DNA from: Sphingobacteriales bacterium
GTDB lineage: Bacteria > Bacteroidota > Bacteroidia > Chitinophagales > Chitinophagaceae
Direction of reading: 5' to 3'
Assembly (NCBI GenBank): GCA_900299255.1
Contig: OMJB01000035.1
Location: 1-64,000, forward strand
DNA length: 64,000 bases
Numbering within the stretch: the first letter of the stretch is position 1; each line of letters begins with the position of its first letter. Under the pieces are notes generated by a model. That model ran no database searches. It was not told where the DNA came from and was given only the letters and a program-made list of their open reading frames with translations. Made by a program: the position numbers and the translations under genes. This document shows, piece after piece, positions 50,825-61,071 of the stretch.

Positions 50825-52474
50825 TTATGAGAAATACTGGGCTAATTCGTTATCAAAATATTTCAAAGAATTCCTAATTGGTAACGGCAGGCCTCCACCT
50901 AATGCGCAAAGCGAGCCAATCTCCATTGTAGTGATCAGGTCCGTAAAAAGTTCCCTGTCCATTTTATAATCACTGGTAAGTGCCTTGCCCACCATTTCAT
51001 ATCCACGGGTTGAACCCAGGCGGCATGGAAAACATTTTCCGCAGCTTTCGTGGGCTGTGAACTGAAATAGATGTTCTATGTATTTAATGATAGGATAATC
51101 AGATGGAAGGCAAACTACCGATGCATGGCCCAACAGGAATCCATTCTGTGCAAAGGATTCAAAATCTACCGTAAGGTCACTAATCTTGTCTGTTGGCACC
51201 AGCCCGCCCAGTGGACCTCCTATATGCATCGCTTTTACCGGCGCACGGAATCCACCTCCCAGGCCATTTATAACCACTGAAAGTGGAGTGCCCATATCCA
51301 CCTCATATATCCCCGGCTTGTTGAAGAATCCATCGAGCGATACCAGCTTGGTGCCGGTTGACTTGCCTCGGCCTATAGCGGCAAATGCAGCACCTCCTTT
51401 ATCTACCACCCACGGAATGCAGGCAAGTGTTTCAACGTTATTTACAACAGTTGGTTTGTTAAACAGGCCATGCTGTGTAGGATAGGGTGGTCGAACACGT
51501 ACTTCCGGCCTCTGTCCTTCTATTGATGAAAGCAAAGCAGTTTCTTCACCGCATATATACGCACCCTTTGCCCTGATTATTTTGAAATCATAGCTGAAGC
51601 CTGAGCCAAGGATATTGTCGCCAATGAATCCTTTTGTGCGTATATCATCAATAGCCTGCTGCGTTATAGTTATTGCTTCAGGATATTCTCCGCGTATATA
51701 AACAACGCCGGTATTTGCGCCGGCCACATATCCTGCAATGATCATGCCCAGCAATACTGCATGTGGCCTTTCTTCAAGCAGGTACCTGTCGCTATATGCT
51801 CCGGGATCCCCCTCATCTGCATTGCATACTATAAACTTTATATTACCTGCGGTATTCTTGCATGATTCCAGCTTGAACCCTATAGGGAAACCCGCACCGC
51901 CGCGGCCACGCAATCCGGAGGTTTTTAATTCTGCAAGAATATCATCGGGTGACATCTGCAGTGCTTTTTTAAGCGTCTGGTAATAGTCATCAATACCGTG
52001 GAAACTACCTGTTAGCACTGGTGTGCCCACCTGCCCAACGTTGTATTTGTCCATTGGTACAGGTTTGCCTGCTTTGATATCCTTTATCTTTTCTGCATCA
52101 CTGCCTGAATAATTTCTGCCTCCGTAATTAAAAGCACTGTTTTCATGGCAACGGCCCAGGCAGCACATTTCGCCTATTTCCTCCTCCGTGAATTCGCTTT
52201 TTAGTTTGTCTTTCAGTTTTCCCTGAGTGCCTGCGGTCATACACGCGCTGCCATTGCAGACATACACCTTCTTTCCCTGATTTTCTGGCCTCAGAAAATC
52301 ATAAAAGGATACTGTTCCGTAAACATTGGCCGTACCCATCAGAAAATCTTCTGCGAGTTGTTTTGTTTTTTCCTTCGAAACTGTACCGGTTTCTGATGCA
52401 GCAATTCCCAGTTCTTCAAAGAGATTCTCTCTCAGCCCTTTCCTGCCTGATAATTCACCCAGATTTTTAGACAT
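50825..52474 (-). CDS. Formate dehydrogenase diaphorase subunit, NuoE-NuoF fusion
   Basis: N-terminal NuoE-like VYGTVSFYDFL...VCNGSACMTAG...MCCLGRCHENSAF; NuoF-like GLRGRGGAGFPIGFK, CNADEGDPGAYSDRYLLE, ICGEETALLSSIEG, ESCGKCFPCRLG. Confidence 0.9.
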   Translation of the reverse strand: MSKNLGELSGRKGLRENLFEELGIAASETGTVSKEKTKQLAEDFLMGTANVYGTVSFYDFLRPENQGKKVYVCNGSACMTAGTQGKLKDKLKSEFTEEEIGEMCCLGRCHENSAFNYGGRNYSGSDAEKIKDIKAGKPVPMDKYNVGQVGTPVLTGSFHGIDDYYQTLKKALQMSPDDILAELKTSGLRGRGGAGFPIGFKLESCKNTAGNIKFIVCNADEGDPGAYSDRYLLEERPHAVLLGMIIAGYVAGANTGVVYIRGEYPEAITITQQAIDDIRTKGFIGDNILGSGFSYDFKIIRAKGAYICGEETALLSSIEGQRPEVRVRPPYPTQHGLFNKPTVVNNVETLACIPWVVDKGGAAFAAIGRGKSTGTKLVSLDGFFNKPGIYEVDMGTPLSVVINGLGGGFRAPVKAMHIGGPLGGLVPTDKISDLTVDFESFAQNGFLLGHASVVCLPSDYPIIKYIEHLFQFTAHESCGKCFPCRLGSTRGYEMVGKALTSDYKMDRELFTDLITTMEIGSLCALGGGLPLPIRNSLKYFDNELAQYFS

Positions 52475-52590
52475 AACTTATCACCCTCCATTTGGGAGGT
52501 TTCGTAATTCCAAATTTAGCCAATATTTCTAAGAATAATATTAAAAACGCACCCTTTTTACCGCAGGGATTCCGGCGGGGCTGAACTTAT

Positions 52591-53877
52591 TTATAAAGCT
52601 TCCAGAAGCACCTCCATTTTGCTGCCACGCGAACCTTTGATAAGTATGGCACTGTTTTCGGGGTGGTGCACTTTAATGTAGTTGGCTGCATCGGCAGAGT
52701 TTTCAAACCACAAATAGCCTTGGCTTATTCCGTTGAATTCTTTCCCTACAAATACTACCTGTGCCCATGTGTACTGCTGTATGAATTCAACCAACTCCCG
52801 GTGCTCTTTTAATTCATCGGTTCCCATTTCCTTCATGCCGCCTATCCACAGCAGTTTGCTGGGCAGATCGGTTTTTGCAAAGTTAGTTATTGCCGCCCGC
52901 ATACTTGTTGGGTTCGCATTGTATGCATCGAGTATTATGTGGTTGCTTCCCTTTTGTAGCCATTGCGACCGGCTATTGTCAGGGTTGTACTCTGCAAGTG
53001 CCTGTTGTATATCTTTAATCGTTGTGCCAAAGTGCAGACCTACGGCAATGGCCGCCATAGCATTCGGAAAATTATAGTCACCTACAAGGTGTGTATCAAT
53101 CTCAGTACCTTCATATTTGTTTGCCATTCGCACACCCAGAAAGACGCCTTTCATTACTGGTGTGCCGGTATAGTCGGCATTGTTGCTTCCGTATGTTATT
53201 TCGTTCTTTATTCCTCCAGCCATATCTTTCAGGTAATCCAGGTCGGTATTCCTGAAAATCCTGCCATCGTTGGCTTTCAGGTAATCATACAATTCCCCCT
53301 TGCCTTTTCTTACCCCTTCTATTCCACCAAAGCCCTCTATATGCGCCTTTCCACAATTGGTGATCAGCCCGAAGTCTGGCATAGCTATTTCGCAGTACCC
53401 TGCTATTTCTTTCTGATGGTTGGCCCCCATTTCTATTATGGCCATCTGCGCGTCCTGTCCTATTTTCAGTATCGTCAGCGGCACTCCTATGTGATTGTTC
53501 AGGTTGCCTTCTGTGGCATAGGTAACGAATTTTTTGCGCAGTACTGCCGCTATCAGTTCCTTTGTTGTAGTCTTTCCGTTAGAGCCGGTAATGGCAAGAA
53601 AAGGTATGTTTAGTTGTAGCCGGTGGTACCTGGCCAGATGCTGCAAAGTAGAGAGCACATTATCTACCACAATGCACCGTTCGCCAGTTTCGAACGCCCT
53701 GTCGTCTATAATCGCATATGCGGCTCCTTTCTCTAGCGCCTGGCTTGCAAACGTATTGCCGTTGAAATTTGCCCCGCTCAGTGCAAAGAACAAACAGCCT
53801 TCCCGCAGCCTGCGCGTGTCTGTTTCAACATACGGATGCTCCAGGTACAATTTATACAGCTGCGCTATAGTCATCAT
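52591..53877 (-). CDS. murF: UDP-N-acetylmuramoyl-tripeptide--D-alanyl-D-alanine ligase
   Basis: LAITGSNGKTTTKELIAAVL, EMGANHQKEI, ITNCGKAHIEGFGG, ILDAYNANPTSMRAA. Confidence 0.93.
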   Translation of the reverse strand: MMTIAQLYKLYLEHPYVETDTRRLREGCLFFALSGANFNGNTFASQALEKGAAYAIIDDRAFETGERCIVVDNVLSTLQHLARYHRLQLNIPFLAITGSNGKTTTKELIAAVLRKKFVTYATEGNLNNHIGVPLTILKIGQDAQMAIIEMGANHQKEIAGYCEIAMPDFGLITNCGKAHIEGFGGIEGVRKGKGELYDYLKANDGRIFRNTDLDYLKDMAGGIKNEITYGSNNADYTGTPVMKGVFLGVRMANKYEGTEIDTHLVGDYNFPNAMAAIAVGLHFGTTIKDIQQALAEYNPDNSRSQWLQKGSNHIILDAYNANPTSMRAAITNFAKTDLPSKLLWIGGMKEMGTDELKEHRELVEFIQQYTWAQVVFVGKEFNGISQGYLWFENSADAANYIKVHHPENSAILIKGSRGSKMEVLLEAL

Positions 53878-53902
53878 GGAATTGTTATACTGCAAAAATA
53901 AA

Positions 53903-53930
53903 GAACCCTCCCGATACATCGGGAGGGTTC
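53903..53930 (-). terminator. Rho-independent terminator after gldJ
   Basis: 12-bp stem GAACCCTCCCGA / TCGGGAGGGTTC, loop TACA; minus-strand T-rich tail TTTATTTTTGC. Confidence 0.8.
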
Positions 53931-53951
53931 ATGTTATAATGCTGTTTTAAT

Positions 53952-55493
53952 TTAGCGTTTGTGGTACTTCTGCCTGCCAAAGCTGTTGCCGCCAGGCTGG
54001 TTATCGCCATCAGGGCTGCCCAGGCGATCCATCACACAACGGAATCCAATTGTGTTAGATGAAAGGTTACCCTGCATGTAGCGGCGTGTGCCTGGTGACA
54101 ACCAGTATGCGCGGTCAGCCCATGACCCACCTTTGTATACCTTTGTGGTATCATTAATCAAAGTGTTGGCTCCGTATGCATAGAAGCTGTTAGACAATGA
54201 GTCACCATCTTTAAAGTTGCTCAGGTCGCCAACTCTTGATTCGTAGCGGCCGTTTGCAAGGATTTCTTCTTTAGTTACGTCCTGATAAGGGATATGTCCG
54301 ACTGTATCCACTTCTTCAAGTGTACCGTCTTCCTGTACTTTGAAGTGAGTGTAACGGTTGCCACGGAAAGGACGGAATTCATTCACGTCTTCATGAGACA
54401 TTGGACGGTAAGTATCCATAACCCATTCGTTAACGTTGCCTGCCATGTTGTACAGGCCAAATGCGTTAGCGAGGTAAGACTTAACCGGAGCAGTTATATC
54501 TGCATTGTCATTCAGGCCACCGGCAACGCCCATCGCATCACCTTTGCCGCGCATAAAGTTACCTTCAAATTCGCCCTGGTACTGATTGTGCAATCCGTAA
54601 CGGGTAGTGTTTTTCGGGCCCCATGGAACAGTGTTTCTGTCTGTAACAACCTCCTCGCCACGGCGGCGTTTGTTCTCAGGTGTTGGGTTGTTTCCTATCA
54701 GGCCTAATGCCGCATATTCCCACTCCGCTTCAGTTGGAAGGCGGTAGTCAGGCAGATAAACGCCATCAAATCTTTTACGTACACGTTTGCCTGCTCCGTT
54801 TGGATCAAGATCGCGGTGCTTGCGCGGGCCTTCAGTTCCCTGATACTGTCCGTTGATGTAAGATTCTGTTGTAAATACGTCTTCACCAGACTGTGTTGAG
54901 TTTGGTTTTAATTCACCGGCATAAATAAGCAGCAACTCATTTACACGGTCTGTGCGCCACTGGCAGAAGTCATTAGCCTGATACCAGCTAACACCAACTA
55001 CAGGATAATTGTTATACGCTGAATGCCAGAAATAGTTCTTTACATAAAACTCATTGAAGCCAAGTGGTGAGCGCCATACAGTACTGTCGGGCATTCCCCT
55101 GTTCACAACATCGAGATAGTCATTGCCGTAAACCCTGTATAGCCAGTAAACATACTCGCGGTAGCTTACATTGGCAACTTCTGTCTCATCCATATAAAAT
55201 GAAGAAACAGAAACTGTACGCCTGAAACTATTGTTTTCCAGAGTAGGCATTTCATCGTCAGTTGCACCCATTGTAAACCTGCCACCCTGCACGAAAACCA
55301 TTCCAACCGGTGTTTGCTGGCCTGGATAATTTGTCACTTCGTAGCCACCAAAACGCCTGTCATTGAGAGGCCATCCTGTTACTGCAGATACCCTGTCACC
55401 TTTTCCTTTTTTATGTGATCCGCTGGAGCATGCTGTGAAAAATGTAGCAGCACCAACGCATAGCAAGCTTAAACCAATGAGTTTTCTTTTCAT
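53952..55493 (-). CDS. gldJ: Gliding motility lipoprotein GldJ-like (SUMF1/FGE-sulfatase fold)
   Basis: Lipobox FFTACSSG; GMVFVQGGRFTMGATDDE, YMDETEVANVSYREYVYW, RLPTEAEWEYAA, GLYNMAGNVNEWVMD; next to murF and porU/porV. Confidence 0.85.
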   Translation of the reverse strand: MKRKLIGLSLLCVGAATFFTACSSGSHKKGKGDRVSAVTGWPLNDRRFGGYEVTNYPGQQTPVGMVFVQGGRFTMGATDDEMPTLENNSFRRTVSVSSFYMDETEVANVSYREYVYWLYRVYGNDYLDVVNRGMPDSTVWRSPLGFNEFYVKNYFWHSAYNNYPVVGVSWYQANDFCQWRTDRVNELLLIYAGELKPNSTQSGEDVFTTESYINGQYQGTEGPRKHRDLDPNGAGKRVRKRFDGVYLPDYRLPTEAEWEYAALGLIGNNPTPENKRRRGEEVVTDRNTVPWGPKNTTRYGLHNQYQGEFEGNFMRGKGDAMGVAGGLNDNADITAPVKSYLANAFGLYNMAGNVNEWVMDTYRPMSHEDVNEFRPFRGNRYTHFKVQEDGTLEEVDTVGHIPYQDVTKEEILANGRYESRVGDLSNFKDGDSLSNSFYAYGANTLINDTTKVYKGGSWADRAYWLSPGTRRYMQGNLSSNTIGFRCVMDRLGSPDGDNQPGGNSFGRQKYHKR

Positions 55494-55755
55494 AATTTTA
55501 CCAAAATATTTACACTAATTAGTGGGTAAGTTCTCAAAAATCGTTACAATGTTACCTCATTCTTTTCAAATTTTCAAGCTTTCCTGAAATTCAGCGAAAA
55601 AAAAGTTTCCGGATTTATTTTTCATGGATATAATATTTGAAAAAGTATTACGTTATAACACAACCAATTAACTAAAAGCAATGTTCGATTAACACCTTTT
55701 TTACTTAATTTTGATAAGTTAACCCGCCCATATATAATTTTTAATTATTCAATTT

Positions 55756-58700
55756 ATGAAAAACAGATTTTTGTGCCTCACAATTCTGCTTGCCCTATCT
55801 GGTGCTTGTCCTCTTTTTGCCTACAATAACAATTTCACGGTTCGGCCTGACGATATTTATAAAGGCTACATAATTGAAAAAATATGGCTGAACAACTATG
55901 AGATGCCAAAAATATCTATATCAGACGTGGCATATACTTTAAATGTGGCACTGCCTGATGACGCTAAAAAAGCAGATGTTACAAATTTTCAGGTATCAAT
56001 GGGTTTAGACCGCAAACGTCCATTTGTAATAGTTCGTGTTCCGGCTTTTTCAGCAGGTACTTCAGGCTCTGTCAAACAGGTGTCATCTTTTACGCTTTCA
56101 TTTGATGAAAAACCAGTTGCCGCTATGAAGCCGGCATCAAAGACTACAGATGTTGGCCATTCAGTACTGGCCACAGGTACCTGGTATAAAGTGGGTGTAA
56201 CCTCTTCAGGTTTTTTTAAGATAGACAATAGTGTAATCACAGCTATGGGGTTGAACCCGGCAAATGTGAATCCGGCAAATGTCCGTGTGTTCGGAAATGG
56301 TGGGGGTATGCTTTCAGAAGATAATGCTGTACCCAGGGCATCTGACCTGAAAGAAAATGCAGTGATTGTTAATGGTAACGGAGATAATGTTTTTGACAAT
56401 GGCGAATCTGTAATTTTTTATGCAAAAGGCCCAATGGGGTGGAATAAAGACAGCGTGAATCAGAAATTCACCCATGTAAAAAACATTTACTCGGATACAG
56501 CGTACTATTTCATAACTGCCGACAAGGGGCCTTCGCTGAAAGCTTCTCAGCAAGGTGCACTAGGCTCTGGTAATGTTAATGTAAGCACTTTTGATTATTA
56601 TGATGTACATGAAGAAGACCTTGTAAATCCGCCTGCTATGGGTAAGAACTGGTACGGTGAAACCTTCAATGCATCGGCCGGCAATACTCAGGTGTTTTCA
56701 TTTGATATGGGTGCCCCGGTTGCCGCTGTAAACTATGAGGTGTCGTTCGCTTCCAATTCAGTTGTAGGAGGGTGCTCATACGATGTAGCGCTCAACGGTA
56801 CAGCCTTATCGCACGGCTCTTTTCCAAATCCAAGTTCCGGCGATAATCTGATAAACCTGAACTCCGTTACAGGTACGGGTGCATTCGGTGCACAGGCAGC
56901 CGATTTTAAAATCACATTTACACCTGCCGATGGCTCAGGCGTAGGTTACCTGAACTATATCGAAATAAACGCGCGCAGAAATCTTGCGATTTCGGGAGAG
57001 CAGCTCACCTTCCGCGACTGGCACAGCGTAGCCCCGGGCAATGTAGCTGTTTATCAGCTTTCAGGAGCCAACAGTAGTACAAGAGTTTACGATATTACCG
57101 ATCCGCAAAATCCAGTGCAGATGACAGGTACTCTTTCCGGTTCAGTTTATACATTTGTTCAGGAGGCCTCAAGGCTGCATGAATTTGCTGCGCTGAATTC
57201 AACAAATGTCCCAGCCCCCAGATTTGCCGGCAACGTAGCCAATCAGGACCTTCATGGGAAGCCATTGGTTGACCTTATTGTTGTCGCATATCCCGATTTT
57301 GTTAGTCAGGCGAATCAGATTGCCGATTACCATGCGGCAAAAGATGGGATGAAAACCGTTGTGGCTACGACAACCGAGGTGTACAACGAATTCTCATCTG
57401 GCAGCCAGGATATAAGCGCAATCAGGGATTTCGCCCGCATGTTTTATAAAAGAGCCGGCACTGATACTGCTAAAATGCCAAAATACCTGTTGTTGTTTGG
57501 TGGGGCGTCTTATGATTACAAAAACCGAGTGCCAGGCAACAGCAACTTTGTGCCGGTTTTTGAATCAGCTGAGTCAACCAGCGGTTTGTATAGCATTTCG
57601 TGCGATGACTTTTATGGCTTTCTTGATGACAGTGAGAATATTGAAACGCACAGTGCCACACGGCTCAATGTGCTCGATATTAGCGTGGGGAGATTACCGG
57701 CAAGGTCGGTTGACGATGCAAAAAACCTTGCAAACAAAGTACTCAACTATGCAAGTGCTGCCACATTAGGCCCATGGAGAATATCTACCACATGTGTTGC
57801 AGACAAAGGATGTGCTGGAAATAACAGGTATGACGATGCTGGCAACCATCTGGATGATGGCGAAGCTGCAGCAACTACCATCAGGAATGCAGGCCACAAT
57901 TTATACAACATAGAAAAGGTATATCTTGATGCGATGCCGTTTGTTTCTACTCCGGCCGGCGCCCGGTGCCCAACTGCCAATGCCGCGTTGAATGAGCAGG
58001 TATTCAAAGGTACTTTCCTCATCAATTATAATGGCCATGGCAACCCGCAGGTCTGGTCTGGCGCCCGTATTCTTACTCAGGATGATTTCAATAACTGGAA
58101 CAATGCCAATGCGCTTCCATTTATGATTACTGCTACCTGTGATTTCGGGCAGTTTGACCATCCACAGTTTGTATCTGCAGCAGAGCAGTTGGTTCTGCGT
58201 AAAGGAGGAGGCGCTATTGCCATTCTTACAACTACACAGGCCGTATATGCGTCTTATAACCGTAAGATCAACACGCAGTACCTTTCTGACCAGTTTGTAA
58301 ATAGTGTCAGCCAGTCCAGGCGCACTTTAGGTGATGCTTACAGGAATGGAAAGAATGCCACTTTTAACGTTTCCTCTGACTACGGTGAAATAATTAATTT
58401 CCGTAAATTCTCTTTATTGGGTGACCCGGCTTTGTATCCTGACTTTCCGAGGTACAAAGTTGCCATTGAAGATGTAACTGACAGCCACACCCAGCTCCCT
58501 GCCGATACCATTAAGGCTCTGGGTGCATATAACATTACCGGTAAGGTAATTGATGACAACGGCAATACGCTCACTGGTTTTAACGGATTGGTGTCAATAT
58601 CTTTTTACGATAAGATGAGGACAATATCAACCATTACAGGTTGCTCAGATACCTATCAGGTTCAGAACAATATTATCTATAAAGGAAGGGTGTCCGTAAC

Positions 58701-59526
58701 CAACGGCCATTTCTCTTTTTCTTTCATTACGCCTAAAGATATCAACTACTATTTCGGACTGGGTAAAATAAGCACCTATGCACAGTCGGATGATGGAGTT
58801 ACAGATGCGGCGGGCGCTGACACTTCCGTGAAGGTGGGTGGATTTTCAGATCACCCTGTAGTGAGCAATGAACCACCTGTTGTAAAAGCCTATATCAATG
58901 ACACGTTGTTCCTGAATGGAGGCATCACCGGCAGTAATACCTCGTTGTACGCAACATTCTATGCAAAAACCGGTATTAATGTTTCAGGTAACGAAGTGGG
59001 GCATGACCTTACTGCAGTACTTGACGATAATCAGGAGACACCGTATATATTGAATGATTATTACGAAACAGCCCCCAATAATTATCAGCGTGGTTTTGTG
59101 TCATTCCCGGTTGCCGGGCTTGCAGACGGGAAACACACCATCAAAGTTAAAGCATGGGACGTGAATAATAATTCCGGCGAAGGTTCGGTTGATTTCGTTG
59201 TTGTTGATGGAAAAGTAGTAGGCATCGGGCAGCTGGCTAACTATCCTAATCCATTTACCAATACTACTAATTTTATATTTGAGCATAATCATCCAAGCGA
59301 AGAACTTACAGTTAAATTATTTATATATAATACTGCAGGTGGGCTTGTTAAAAATTTGGAGCAGGTGTTTACACCTGTGGGCAGCCGCACCAGTGAACTA
59401 CAGTGGGATGGCACGGACAATAATGGTTCAAGGTTGCCCTCCGGCGTGTATGTTTATCGCCTGAATATTTCAACCAAAGAAGGTTTTAATTCAAGTGCAT
59501 ACCAAAAACTGGTGATTGTACGTTAG
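55756..59526 (+). CDS. porU: Type IX secretion system sortase PorU (C25 family peptidase)
   Basis: C25 catalytic motifs NYNGHGNPQVWSGARIL and ITATCDFGQFDHP; C-terminal T9SS-like domain; adjacent porV. Confidence 0.92.
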   Translation: MKNRFLCLTILLALSGACPLFAYNNNFTVRPDDIYKGYIIEKIWLNNYEMPKISISDVAYTLNVALPDDAKKADVTNFQVSMGLDRKRPFVIVRVPAFSAGTSGSVKQVSSFTLSFDEKPVAAMKPASKTTDVGHSVLATGTWYKVGVTSSGFFKIDNSVITAMGLNPANVNPANVRVFGNGGGMLSEDNAVPRASDLKENAVIVNGNGDNVFDNGESVIFYAKGPMGWNKDSVNQKFTHVKNIYSDTAYYFITADKGPSLKASQQGALGSGNVNVSTFDYYDVHEEDLVNPPAMGKNWYGETFNASAGNTQVFSFDMGAPVAAVNYEVSFASNSVVGGCSYDVALNGTALSHGSFPNPSSGDNLINLNSVTGTGAFGAQAADFKITFTPADGSGVGYLNYIEINARRNLAISGEQLTFRDWHSVAPGNVAVYQLSGANSSTRVYDITDPQNPVQMTGTLSGSVYTFVQEASRLHEFAALNSTNVPAPRFAGNVANQDLHGKPLVDLIVVAYPDFVSQANQIADYHAAKDGMKTVVATTTEVYNEFSSGSQDISAIRDFARMFYKRAGTDTAKMPKYLLLFGGASYDYKNRVPGNSNFVPVFESAESTSGLYSISCDDFYGFLDDSENIETHSATRLNVLDISVGRLPARSVDDAKNLANKVLNYASAATLGPWRISTTCVADKGCAGNNRYDDAGNHLDDGEAAATTIRNAGHNLYNIEKVYLDAMPFVSTPAGARCPTANAALNEQVFKGTFLINYNGHGNPQVWSGARILTQDDFNNWNNANALPFMITATCDFGQFDHPQFVSAAEQLVLRKGGGAIAILTTTQAVYASYNRKINTQYLSDQFVNSVSQSRRTLGDAYRNGKNATFNVSSDYGEIINFRKFSLLGDPALYPDFPRYKVAIEDVTDSHTQLPADTIKALGAYNITGKVIDDNGNTLTGFNGLVSISFYDKMRTISTITGCSDTYQVQNNIIYKGRVSVTNGHFSFSFITPKDINYYFGLGKISTYAQSDDGVTDAAGADTSVKVGGFSDHPVVSNEPPVVKAYINDTLFLNGGITGSNTSLYATFYAKTGINVSGNEVGHDLTAVLDDNQETPYILNDYYETAPNNYQRGFVSFPVAGLADGKHTIKVKAWDVNNNSGEGSVDFVVVDGKVVGIGQLANYPNPFTNTTNFIFEHNHPSEELTVKLFIYNTAGGLVKNLEQVFTPVGSRTSELQWDGTDNNGSRLPSGVYVYRLNISTKEGFNSSAYQKLVIVR

Positions 59527-59551
59527 AAAGCTTGCCCGCAATAATTTATTA

Positions 59552-59581
59552 TTGAGAAATGGGTAAAAAGAAATATTTTTG
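59552..59581 (+). promoter_or_regulatory. Putative porV promoter (TTG-N19-TATTTTTG)
   Basis: TTG 59552-59554, 19 nt spacer, TATTTTTG 59574-59581, ATG at 59608. Confidence 0.45.
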
Positions 59582-59607
59582 CAAAACTTTAATAATAATA
59601 ATAAAGA

Positions 59608-60807
59608 ATGGCCAAAAAATTAGCATTGATAGGCTTAACATTATTGACAGGAATATCAACAACCGCTCTATTTGCTCAAAAAGGTGGTGCCACTAATCTT
59701 AATGGTACCAGTGGGAACTTTGTAACCACAGCCGTTCCTTTTCTCCGCATTTCTCCTGATGCCCGCGCCGGTGCAATGGGCGATGCAGGTATAGCAGTTG
59801 CGCCCGATGCCAATGCTCAATACTGGAACATCGGTAAATTGCCGTTCACAGAAAAAAATTACGGAGTATCTATAACATACACCCCATGGCTTAAGGACCT
59901 GGTACCTGATATTTTTCTGGCGTATCTCTCGGGTTATGCCAAGTTCGGTAAGGACAATGTAAATGCAGTGAGTGCTTCCATGCGTTACTTCTCGCTGGGC
60001 AACATCAACTATACAGATATACAGGGCAATGGCATAGGTACAGGTTTGCCAAGGGAATATTCTTTTGACCTGGGTTATTCACGTAAGCTGTCTGAGTTTC
60101 TTTCTGCGGGCATTAGCTTCCGCTATATACACTCAGCAATTGCATCAGGCGTAAATTACAGCTCTGGCAGCCAGGACTACAAACCAGGCAATGCCGGTGC
60201 CGCGGATATAGGCATTTACTACGCAAAGAGAAAAGAAATTGATGGATTCAAAGCAGGTACATTCAGCTTCGGTGCTGTGGCCAGTAACCTTGGTTCCAAA
60301 ATTTCTTACAACTCCAGCCGTAAAGATTTTATTCCTATGAATCTGGGCCTGGGTATAGCATATACGTACCAGATGGATGAGTATAATAAGATAACAGCTG
60401 CACTCGACCTGAATAAACTGCTGGTGCCGGTGCTTACAGCAGCCAACGGAGGAGATACGCAGGTAACTGTGGTTAACGGTATTCTTAAATCATTCTCTAC
60501 GGGCGACCAGATCAAAGAGATCAACGCTGCTATAGGCCTTGAATACTGGTACCAGAATACAGTGGCATTCCGTGCCGGATATTTCTATGAAGATAAAAGC
60601 AATGGAGACCGTCAGTATATCACCTGCGGTTTGGGTGTTAAATACAACGTGTTCCAGTTGAATGCCTCATACCTCGTTCCGCAGGGTTCGGGTATCAATC
60701 GCAATCCATTGTCTAACACACTTCGTTTCTCATTGCTGTTCGAATTTGATAAGATCGAAAAAGCAAAAGACGATACCCCGGAAGAAGAACCAGCCAAAAA
60801 ACAATAA
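59608..60807 (+). CDS. porV: Type IX secretion system outer membrane protein PorV/LptO family
   Basis: VPFLRISPDARAGAMGDAGIAVAPDANAQYWNIGKLPF, characteristic PorV motif. Confidence 0.93.
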   Translation: MAKKLALIGLTLLTGISTTALFAQKGGATNLNGTSGNFVTTAVPFLRISPDARAGAMGDAGIAVAPDANAQYWNIGKLPFTEKNYGVSITYTPWLKDLVPDIFLAYLSGYAKFGKDNVNAVSASMRYFSLGNINYTDIQGNGIGTGLPREYSFDLGYSRKLSEFLSAGISFRYIHSAIASGVNYSSGSQDYKPGNAGAADIGIYYAKRKEIDGFKAGTFSFGAVASNLGSKISYNSSRKDFIPMNLGLGIAYTYQMDEYNKITAALDLNKLLVPVLTAANGGDTQVTVVNGILKSFSTGDQIKEINAAIGLEYWYQNTVAFRAGYFYEDKSNGDRQYITCGLGVKYNVFQLNASYLVPQGSGINRNPLSNTLRFSLLFEFDKIEKAKDDTPEEEPAKKQ

Positions 60808-60820
60808 TCCTAAAAAATAT

Positions 60821-60859
60821 CCAATAAAAAACCTCCGGAATTCGGAGGTTTTTTATTGG
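60821..60859. terminator. Bidirectional Rho-independent terminator after porV
   Basis: Perfect 17-bp stem CCAATAAAAAACCTCCG / CGGAGGTTTTTTATTGG, loop GAATT. Confidence 0.85.
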
Positions 60860-61071
60860 TGTTAGACGTAACTTAAAGATATTTTGTGGCAATAATCTCA
60901 TGTGTCATAAGCCCAAAAATACGAGTCATAGTGAGGTGCCAGGCAGGTTCAGGCTTCACTGCCCAGCAATAATACTCTTCTTCGGAAACAAAGTCCGGCG
61001 AGTGGCCATTGAGCAATCTTTGAAACGTTATTAATTCCCTAAGTCATTGATTCCGAATTACCGAACGCAAC

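Noticed and set aside
52963-53613. 216-aa plus-strand ORF
   Set aside because: Antisense to murF, no protein-like features.
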